Of a stretch of 64,000 bases of DNA, positions 58,001 to 64,000 are shown one piece after another. The notes beneath the pieces are model-generated. The model was not told the DNA's origin. It made no database searches and saw only the letters and a program-made list of their open reading frames with translations. The first letter of the stretch is position 1, and each line of letters starts with the position of its first letter. The translations under genes and the position numbers were made by a program. Origin of the DNA: Datnioides undecimradiatus (Eukaryota > Chordata > Actinopteri > Lobotiformes > Datnioididae); contig WARS01000052.1 of NCBI GenBank assembly GCA_008933995.1, positions 3,038,001 through 3,102,000 of the forward strand, written 5' to 3'.

Positions 58001-60582
58001 CAAGACAAAAACAAACTAAAAAAGGAGTAAAAAAAGCAGCAAAACACCAGATTTTAAACGTTAATTCAAGTTGTGCATATTTGATATTTAGTTGTGAAAG
58101 GGAAGGAGACGCTGTTTGAAAAAGGGTTTGAACATAGGAAAACATTCAAGAAGCACATGCGGTTTACTGTGTGAGACTGAAGGCCCGACCTTTAAGATCT
58201 ACAGATGAAAAACGAGCTGAACTCAGAGCCCCTCTCCCCGTTAAACTTGTTATCTTATGTACTAAATCTTTAATGTTTCCTGCTTTTTTCAAGGAGCCCG
58301 TGGCTGTCGGTGCGGCCGTGAGTCACGGTGCAGTCTGGGAGATGCAGTCTGTCGGGCAACTTTCATGCGGCGGGAGGCCTGCAGCAGTCGCTAATGAAAA
58401 CCCACAGTCCATAGCCAAGAAAATAATTGCTTCCAGGAATCACATACCAGGCTTCCTGTTTTTTTGGGGGGAGGACATGTGGGAAAAATGCGAAAGCAGC
58501 TCAGCGTGATATTACAAGCAGACATTTGGTTTGTGAACTGTATATGTCACCGGTTGGTGGTTTGTGCTGTATAGCAGCCTTTCAGGGTGATGTATCTGTG
58601 AGATGAACAGGCAAGAAAACCGCACTCGTATTTCGTTACACGGGCCTCTATGACCTTCTCCAAACCGAATAAAAGATCGATGAGGTTATAAGACGAGCCT
58701 GTTTCGTTTATTCGTTCCCTCAAAGTTAGAGTCTTTTGCGGAGATGCACGACGTGGACAGTTCGATCACAGCGGAGGTGTGAAAACCGGCGGCTTCATGC
58801 CAGATTATGCGCGCAGAAGGCAGTGGCTCGCACATCGTCACCTACCCAATTCAAGGTCATCGCCGGGGCTGTGCAGCATGATCCTCTCCATGCATTTCTC
58901 ATGTTCGCGCTTGATTATGCAGTGCTCGGACTCTGAGGCCACCTGGGGGAAAATAAAGAAAAACAAACAAAAGTGTCACAAAAAATGTCGACTATACTGA
59001 GAAACTGCACCACTGAGGGGTGAATTAAAGTCCCTAACAATATTTCTTGTTCTTGCCAAAGGGTTAAAAACATAAATACAATAATATAAAGGTCCAATCA
59101 GAAGTTCTGCAGCCTCCAGCTCCTCTGTTCTGACTCACTCTCACCGCGCTCAGCTTCGTTTGCAGCCACAGGTGAACAAGGCGGAGCGTTTAGCAGCTGA
59201 AGTGCCTGATATTTCCCACAGGTGTCGGTGGAGACTAAAAGCGCGTTAAAGGAAGAGTGATTATTGGACTCTCTGCTGAATATGTAAATCAACAGGTTAG
59301 CGAACACCTTCACTGTAACGGCTCTTTGTCAAGGTGACGGCCCCAGGTGGGCAAAAAAATAAATTAATGCATTAAAAAAAGGAATAAAATTGAAATTATC
59401 CAGTGTCCCTGAGTTAATATTACTTAATAGTCAAAGCATTTATGAATAGCCTCATTTTCTGTACCTATAATTAGCAAATCAACCTGTTCTTGACTTCTTG
59501 TGGAGCGATATTGAGGGTAAAAACAAAAATGTATCCGTCTTGTTTTTCTGCGTCCTGATTTAACAAGGCGGTGGATGGAGGAGTTTTAACTGGAGAGTCT
59601 AAGTAGTGTTGTATCCCGCCCCATGCTCTGCTTCATTCTGCTATGCTGAAGCTACGGACGCTCATAACGGCCTTTCCCTGAGACTGTGACCCACCAGGAG
59701 AGAAAACGCAGGTGTTGACTGGCTCCAAGGTGCAGTCGAGGAAACTATTTACCCAGAAGTAGAAGAGTTACTGCATGTCTGTATAACTCTATAACTCGCT
59801 CCGTTATGGCCAATCTCTGTTTTGCACCCTTAGCTTCCCTGCACGCCCCTTCCTTCACTCTCACTATGAAATGATAGGTGTAATATGTCCCAGCCCTCTG
59901 AGCCATGGCTGACTCATCACTCTATCTCTGCCCTCCAATATGAATTCACTTCAGGCCTCGCTGCCCAGATAAGATAGGGCATAAAACGTCTGCGAAGATG
60001 TCCTAGGGTCCACTTCCTTTCTTTATCGCTCCGCACGTGGGCAGAATTTTAAAACGCTGCATGAAATATGTGGAACATCGTCGGAGCTATCGTCTATCTG
60101 GTGCGATTTCATTTACAGTGAACATCTGTCAAATGCTGGGCCGAAACGGTCTCTGCCTCGCTGTGAGAGCAAAACAAAAAAAACAAAACACAAAGATATT
60201 AAAAGGAATCACTTTTTCGTGCTGTCGGCGGTGTTTGATATTAAAACCGACACTGGCAATGTTTGAAAGAAAGGAGCTCTTTGTACCCGTAGCGAGCATC
60301 CATGTTGCTAAGCAGCAGGTAACCAGCTAGGAGCCAATACGTATCGTAGGCAAGGCTTCCCAGAAATAAGAAATAATTGGATGCAGATGACTAATATGTG
60401 TTTGTCATGAGTGCAGACAGGCCAGTGAGATGACAGGGTTTAATGTGTTATTTATTTCTTCATATATATAGACCTGCAGCCTTGTTACTGAGCTGGATTA
60501 GCAATGTGTTTTTATTTTTACACTGATTACAATGGGTATTTACTCATTTTTGTGCAAACCTAGTGGCAAAGACATGTGGTAC

Positions 60583-60617
<35 letters not shown>

Positions 60618-63179
60618 AGCGTGTGCAGCTGTTGTGAAGAAGTGTATGTTCTGTCGTTCTTAGCCGTGTGATTGTGTCACAGCTCCTACTGTGCTCTGTC
60701 ACACAGCTGCCGCACTGAGGAGTCATGAAATTCATTTTGGTGGCTAACAAACAACCGGAGACACACACACACAAGAGAAAACACGCTCACACCAATATCT
60801 CTGGAGCAGGTCATACCAGCGCTTTGTAAGTTAAGTGCAGATACAGACATCGGTGACTCATAACAGTTGGCATAACGTAGACATTAGTTGTTACCAGGAT
60901 TGAAAACGATTAACTGAAGACCGATTGATGGGTTCTTAAGAACTTGACCTCATAAAATTTACAATCAAATAATATATAACTGTTTATAACTGAGCCTATA
61001 CAGTTCTGAACGTTGTTAGGCTGTGCTCTCAGAGTAGATGCTAGATGTTGTTTTGGAAATAACGCTTTACTTGAAAAGAGGAAATAGGTAGAGTTCTGTC
61101 ATGGTTCTGTGTTGAGTTTGTTTTGTTTCCTGTTTTATTTTGAAAAGTTTTTCCCTTGTGTGTTTCTATCTGCTTGTGTCCTGTCTTGATTAGTTGATTG
61201 GTCTCACCTGTGTCTCGTTTGCCTGCCCCCACCTGTCTATTTAAGTTATGTCATTGCCTTTGTTCTCTGTTGGTTCGTTGGTTGTGTTAGTCTCTATGTT
61301 CCTGCCTCGATTCCTTGTGTTTCCCTGCATGTGCTTTGAGATTCTGGATTTCTGGTTTTTGGATTTTGGATTTTGCTTGTCGTGATTACCTGGTTTTCGA
61401 CCCTGCCTGCCGTGACTACCCGTAAGCCTAAGCCGAAAATAAACTGTTTAAATATCGTTGGCCTCCTTGTTCGTGTCTGCATTTGGGTCCTGCTCTCCCC
61501 TCGTAACCCAAGCCGTGACAGAGTTCGGTATAAGTCTTAATCCTGCACAAGATAATTTAAGGAATCTGATAATAGTTTGCAGCCTCTCTGAGAAAACTGT
61601 TGCGTAGCTAACAAGTAAAGCTACCTGATCATCAGGAAGCTACAGATGGAGCACCTGCAGGGAAAACCACAGCTGAGGGAAAATAAGAATATAATGTTTT
61701 TCTCCATAGACAACTTATTTAGTTTCAGCAAAACCAGTGAATAAAGTTTTGTATTGTAATCACTGAGACTGAAAGCTTGATGTTTTGTTTTTTTGTGCAA
61801 GCATAACACTTTTAATTATGTTAAGAAGCACAGTAATGTACAGTAATGTCTTATAAAGTGATGAAAACATGTTTCATCCTGTCTCCAGTCTGCATGTTAT
61901 GCTAGGCTAACTAGGCTAATGTTACATGAGGGTGGTATCAGTCTTCTAATCTAACTCTTTGCCAGAGAGCAAACAAGCACGTCTCCCAGAATTAGTTACG
62001 TTAAATGATGCATCATTCTTTAAAATGACCAGTTACCAGCACTAGCTTGTTGAAACAAAGCAACTAGGAAGGATTTAGAAATGTATTAGTCAAGATCTGG
62101 TGCCACCCAATCCAGATTCACTGAGGTCTACTGAGGTTGTCAAAGCCTCAAGCACCGTGACAACACTGCATACAGATCAATGGAAGTGTGCATCTTATTC
62201 CGCCTTCCCCAGTCACTCCTCTCTGCTCCTCTCCTCACCCTTGGACAGATGTCTGTCCAGATAAATCGTCCATTTTGAAGCTGCAGAACCACGTTTCCCT
62301 CCCCAAGGCTATTTCCGAGAGCCAGATAACTCAGCAGCTCCCACGGCACCGTGCAGCACAGATAATAAAACTCCAATTTGACGTCGCAGACCACTGGCCC
62401 ACTGTACAGACCCATTTGACACACAATAAGCGCATCACAACAGACGTATCTGCCACATCAGCGGCTGAAGGTCAGCTTGAGCCTGCGCAAACATGCTGGA
62501 GGAACACTTCCCCTATGTTACAGGGCAGGAGGATGTTTGTGACTGCAAGGCTGCCTTGTTCATCAGATTTTTAATGGCAATCACAAATAAAGGACCGTGT
62601 CATACGATGCTATATTTATGTTCCGAAAACAAAAACAGTTTCTGTATCTGTGTGACTTCACCGAGGACGCTGCTGCTGTGCTGCATCAGTGTGCTGAATT
62701 TAATTCCTCCCACACATCTTGCACAACTCCCTCATTCTGTTTTTTATTTCAATGAGACCTGCTAATAAAAGTGAGTCACAGCAGATGGATAGGCAGCTCT
62801 ACGGTCAGCCGGGCCATCTGTTATTGTTCTAACAGGCAGCCAGTCGCCTTAACACAGAGCTGATCCAGGACCTGCAACGTATGCTGATGTGCTGATGCGG
62901 CATATGGTGGTTTCCACGCTTCCAGCGCCTGTCACAAGCACACCCGCAAGGCAGCGTGTGTATTAAAATAAACCAAATCTGAAGGTGGGGGAGAGCGGGG
63001 CTGATGATGGAGACGTGTGATTCTCTTCAACATGGATGTGCCTAAACATTCCTGCATGCACCTGAACGCCCACACACACACACCTTCACATGTCACCCAG
63101 AACACAGCTCATAGATGCACGCACACAAGCTACTCACCAAGGGCAGCAGAAGGATTGCAGTCAGCAGGTATCCTCTCAT
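45879..63179 (-). CDS. adcyap1r1: PACAP type 1 receptor (PAC1), 13 constitutive coding exons plus hop cassette
   Basis: Minus-strand join of 63138-63179, 58846-58942, 54985-55095, 54767-54867, 54585-54682, 53638-53770, 51734-51887, 51232-51292, 50601-50670, 50399-50490, 47510-47639, 46545-46586 and 45879-46082: 1,335 nt, 444 aa, all GT-AG and in frame. The product binds PACAP at the plasma membrane and signals through Gs, and in some splice forms through phospholipase C. It has a signal peptide, cysteine-rich ectodomain (about residues 15-125), seven membrane segments and a tail. Long blocks match mammalian PAC1 nearly residue for residue: [60 protein letters not shown] and the tail [20 protein letters not shown]. 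The identification is firm; whether this is the fish a or b paralogue cannot be told here. An alternative hop exon lies at 49235-49318. Confidence 0.97.
46083..46544 (-). other. adcyap1r1: adcyap1r1 intron before tail exon, with (TATC)n
   Basis: 462 bp containing a tetranucleotide ATCT run at about 46345-46376 in the plus sequence. Nothing else was recognised. Confidence 0.85.
46545..46586 (-). CDS. adcyap1r1: adcyap1r1 TM7 exon
   Basis: The canonical 42-nt exon [14 protein letters not shown], with acceptor TTCTCAG and donor GAG|GTAAGC. Confidence 0.98.
46587..47509 (-). other. adcyap1r1: adcyap1r1 intron after TM6 exon
   Basis: 923 bp. Around 47080-47165 there is a repeat fragment containing CCAGCCACCAGGGGGCGACA, a common fish repeat signature. 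No exon was seen. Confidence 0.75.
47510..47639 (-). CDS. adcyap1r1: adcyap1r1 TM6 exon
   Basis: 130 nt. Encodes [33 protein letters not shown] and [10 protein letters not shown]. The first base completes the leucine codon begun in the TM5 or hop exon. Its acceptor is unusual: a UG tract rather than a polypyrimidine tract precedes TAG (see findings). Confidence 0.98.
47641..47667 (-). promoter_or_regulatory. adcyap1r1: UG tract in place of polypyrimidine tract at TM6 acceptor
   Basis: In the transcript sense the intron ends CTGTGTGTGTTTGTGTGTG TGTGTAG, with the AG at 47641-47640. Only alternate bases are pyrimidines, so binding of the normal U2AF large subunit should be weak. A tract of this type can bind UG-repeat proteins or pair with an upstream CA tract. 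Confidence 0.7.
48840..48858 (-). repeat. adcyap1r1: (CA)n tract in transcript sense, downstream of hop
   Basis: A GT run in the plus sequence, therefore CA in adcyap1r1 pre-mRNA. It is complementary to the UG tracts around hop and at the TM6 acceptor. Confidence 0.95.
49011..49043 (-). repeat. adcyap1r1: (CA)n tract in transcript sense, downstream of hop
   Basis: A pure 33-base GT run in the plus sequence, read as CA in the pre-mRNA. It lies about 190 nt after the hop donor and is the best pairing partner for the nearby UG tracts. Confidence 0.97.
49187..49230 (-). repeat. adcyap1r1: (UG)n tract abutting hop donor
   Basis: In the transcript sense, the hop donor GTAAGTG runs directly into about 44 nt of UG repeats with a few CG interruptions. 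The 5' splice site is therefore embedded in the repeat. Confidence 0.95.
49235..49318 (-). CDS. adcyap1r1: adcyap1r1 alternative 'hop' exon (hop1 84 nt / hop2 81 nt)
   Basis: The exon encodes [14 protein letters not shown] followed by [14 protein letters not shown], closely matching the mammalian PAC1 hop insert, whose end (SELSTITL) is identical. It enters the third intracellular loop between SSIYL and RLARST. Phases fit exactly: the TM5 exon ends CT, hop ends CT and TM6 starts G. The acceptor reads TGTAG CAG|CTGTG. Use of the first AG (exon from 49318) gives the 28-aa hop1 with an extra serine; the second AG (exon from 49315) gives the 27-aa hop2. In mammals this cassette changes G-protein coupling and phospholipase C signalling. 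Confidence 0.93.
49390..49432 (-). repeat. adcyap1r1: (UG)n/(CG)n tract upstream of hop exon
   Basis: CA with a central GCGCGCGC run in the plus sequence, so UG-CG-UG in the pre-mRNA. It lies about 70 nt upstream of the hop acceptor. Confidence 0.95.
50399..50490 (-). CDS. adcyap1r1: adcyap1r1 TM5 / ICL3 exon
   Basis: 92 nt. Encodes [30 protein letters not shown] and two bases of the next leucine. Acceptor CCCTCAG, donor CCT|GTAAGC, phase 0 to 2. This is the branch point for null and hop splice forms. Confidence 0.97.
50601..50670 (-). CDS. adcyap1r1: adcyap1r1 ECL2 / TM5 exon
   Basis: 70 nt. Encodes [23 protein letters not shown], with the conserved ECL2 cysteine. The intron after it is only 110 bp. 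Confidence 0.97.
51232..51292 (-). CDS. adcyap1r1: adcyap1r1 TM4 end / ECL2 exon
   Basis: A 61-nt exon encoding [20 protein letters not shown]. Acceptor TTTTTTAG, donor ACTGG|GTAAAA. Confidence 0.95.
51734..51887 (-). CDS. adcyap1r1: adcyap1r1 TM3-TM4 exon
   Basis: 154 nt. Encodes [40 protein letters not shown] and [12 protein letters not shown], nearly identical to mammalian PAC1. Long open frames on the plus strand here are antisense shadows. Confidence 0.98.
51888..53637 (-). other. adcyap1r1: adcyap1r1 intron between TM2 and TM3 exons
   Basis: 1.75 kb of unique-looking intronic sequence. No exon or clear repeat was recognised. Confidence 0.8.
53638..53770 (-). CDS. adcyap1r1: adcyap1r1 ICL1 / TM2 exon
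   Basis: 133 nt. Encodes [32 protein letters not shown] and [12 protein letters not shown]. Acceptor TCCCCAG, donor ACG|GTCAGA. Confidence 0.98.
53771..54584 (-). other. adcyap1r1: adcyap1r1 intron between TM1 and TM2 exons
   Basis: 814 bp, AT-rich, with a short GAATGAAT run near 53842-53859. Nothing else was recognised. Confidence 0.8.
54585..54682 (-). CDS. adcyap1r1: adcyap1r1 TM1 exon
   Basis: 98 nt. Encodes [32 protein letters not shown]. Acceptor ACTTCAG, donor TTCAG|GTGGGC. The intron before it is only 84 bp. Confidence 0.97.
54767..54867 (-). CDS. adcyap1r1: adcyap1r1 ectodomain exon ([15 protein letters not shown])
   Basis: 101 nt. Encodes [24 protein letters not shown] and then FVYDNTTRP. 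It carries the last two conserved ectodomain cysteines and two glycosylation sequons (NCT, NTT). Acceptor CTTTCAG, donor CCT|GTACGA. Confidence 0.95.
54985..55095 (-). CDS. adcyap1r1: adcyap1r1 ectodomain exon ([11 protein letters not shown])
   Basis: 111 nt. Encodes [31 protein letters not shown] and MGPDY, with three conserved cysteines and the NLT sequon. The donor leads into a 117-bp intron, too small to hold the extra N-terminal cassette exons of mammals. Confidence 0.97.
55096..58845 (-). other. adcyap1r1: adcyap1r1 intron 2 (3.75 kb)
   Basis: The intron includes dinucleotide runs near 56625-56643 and 56936-56955. No exon or well-bounded transposon was recognised. Confidence 0.8.
58846..58942 (-). 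CDS. adcyap1r1: adcyap1r1 exon 2: start of mature ectodomain
   Basis: 97 nt. Encodes [32 protein letters not shown]. The [13 protein letters not shown] spacing matches C-I-F-K-K-E-Q-A-M-C-L-E-K of human PAC1. Acceptor CCCCCAG, donor TTGG|GTAGGT, phase 0 to 1. Confidence 0.93.
60585..60613. repeat. (CA)n microsatellite
   Basis: A pure CA run of about 14 units in adcyap1r1 intron 1 (UG in the transcript sense). Confidence 0.95.
61091..61526 (+). mobile_element. LTR-like element with intact 6-bp target-site duplication
   Basis: The element at 61097-61520 (424 bp) begins TGTCATGG and ends CCGTGACA. It is flanked on both sides by GAGTTC (61091-61096 and 61521-61526). It has a TATTTAAG box at 61238-61245 and AATAAA at 61438-61443, the layout of a solo LTR (promoter, then polyadenylation signal). 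It encodes no protein. The family is represented at least five more times in the window, usually reversed. A non-autonomous TIR element is the alternative, because the two ends are also near-inverted repeats. Confidence 0.65.
63138..63179 (-). CDS. adcyap1r1: adcyap1r1 exon 1: signal peptide
   Basis: Encodes [14 protein letters not shown], a short hydrophobic leader, then donor TTG|GTGAGT in phase 0. The ATG has A at -3. Joined to exon 2 it gives a normal cleavable signal peptide ahead of SESEHC. Confidence 0.85.
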
Positions 63180-64000
63180 TGTCTCCCGTGAAGCGCTTGT
63201 ATCCAAGAGGCTCCACAATCTGTGTGTGTGTGTGTGTGTCTTCACAGGGACGCACTGAAATTGCTCCCCTCAGCTGCACCACACTTCAGCATCAAGGGCT
63301 CTGAAATACAACACACAGAGGGAAAAAAAAGGGGTCCTGTAAGAGAACAAACAACAACAACAACAAAACACAAGAGCATCGTCACCGTGTCAGGCCACTG
63401 CATCACTTTTATTAGTTTGTTCTGTTGGTAGGAGCCTTAATAAGAAAATAAATAAGCAGGTATATGTTATTTTCATTTAATTTGATTGATTATGGCTTTT
63501 AAAACATGGTCAATTTCAGTTTTTGAGATGCTGAGTAGTATTCTCATTTATTCTTTAAACGGTGTACACAGTGTTGCCTAACACTGATCCCTACGTGTTT
63601 ACGTGTATCAACTTTGTTTCTGAGAAAATATACTTCAGCATCCATGAGCCTCTGCAGCTGTTGCCATGGAGAGGAAGTCAGTCAGAGACATGAATCAGAG
63701 CTGCAGTGAATTCAGAACGGCTTCGTCGGTGTAGTTGAGAATAAAACACGGTGTAGTTGTTGTTGAGTTGATCCAGTATTTAAAATTCAATTCACCTAAA
63801 CTGCGCCAATCAGTTTTCTAAACACTGTACAGCTCACATATTCAACTATTTATGTTTGTATGTTCAACTTTGATTTTCTTCCTCTGTTGGCCTCAGATCA
63901 GTGGTAAAAATGCTCTGCGCTGGCTGTGATGTTGGCGAGAGCTGTGGCGTCCAACTGGACAGGACTGCAGCCCTTTAAGAGGTGCGCCACTCAAAGTTGC
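63180..64000 (-). promoter_or_regulatory. adcyap1r1: adcyap1r1 5' UTR and upstream flank
   Basis: Immediately upstream of the start is CGGGAGACA, then a CA tract in transcript sense (63221-63239). The transcription start and any 5' noncoding exon cannot be placed from sequence. No TATA box was chosen and no other gene was recognised. Confidence 0.35.

Larger units (their letters stand above)
58943..63137 (-). other. adcyap1r1: adcyap1r1 intron 1 (4.2 kb)
   Basis: The intron contains the best-preserved LTR-like element of the window (61097-61520) and a (CA)n run at 60585-60613. Open frames up to 128 aa near 62188-62574 have no recognisable motif. Confidence 0.8.

Noticed and set aside
62188-62574. 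128-aa open frame in adcyap1r1 intron 1
   Set aside because: No family resemblance on either strand, and it is flanked by ordinary intron sequence.
63890-64000. Exon-like segment after a CCTCAG at the right edge
   Set aside because: The short frame after the AG has no family resemblance and runs into a stop; it cannot be supported from this window.

Overview
The window is vertebrate nuclear DNA, almost certainly from a bony fish and most likely a spiny-rayed (percomorph-type) teleost. The evidence is two split genes with canonical GT-AG introns, many long (CA)n/(TG)n microsatellites, and many decayed repeats of the kind that fill teleost introns. There are no bacterial operons, CRISPR arrays or phage genes.

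Layout. 1-8.2 kb is intergenic: repeats, a LINE reverse-transcriptase remnant and a possible minus-strand first exon near 1.0-1.15 kb. 8.58-39.37 kb (+) is a complete 13-exon class B1 (secretin-family) receptor gene, best called growth-hormone-releasing-hormone receptor (ghrhr-like). Its 14.9-kb intron 2 holds many repeats, and intron 2 also contains a recent 0.75-kb tandem duplication. 39.4-45.9 kb is the space between the two gene 3' ends (3' UTRs plus several transposon remnants). 45.88-63.18 kb (-) is a complete 13-exon PACAP type-1 receptor gene, adcyap1r1, with an extra alternative 'hop' exon. 63.2-64 kb is its upstream flank.

I placed every exon boundary by hand. Both reading frames stay open across all joins: 1,326 nt (441 aa) for ghrhr from the preferred start, and 1,335 nt (444 aa) for adcyap1r1 without hop. 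Eight internal exons have the same length in both genes (101, 98, 133, 154, 61, 70, 130 and 42 nt), as expected of paralogues. GHRHR and ADCYAP1R1 are also neighbours in human, which supports the names. Both are Gs-coupled peptide-hormone receptors (GHRH and PACAP) that raise cAMP. Here they lie tail to tail.

The most interesting signal is in adcyap1r1 around the hop cassette. The hop exon has a tandem acceptor (TAGCAG) that gives exactly the 28-aa hop1 or 27-aa hop2 insert. It is bracketed by long UG tracts, CA tracts follow downstream, and the next constitutive acceptor has a UG tract instead of a polypyrimidine tract. These complementary repeats could form competing RNA structures that control hop splicing. 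This is inference, but specific and testable.
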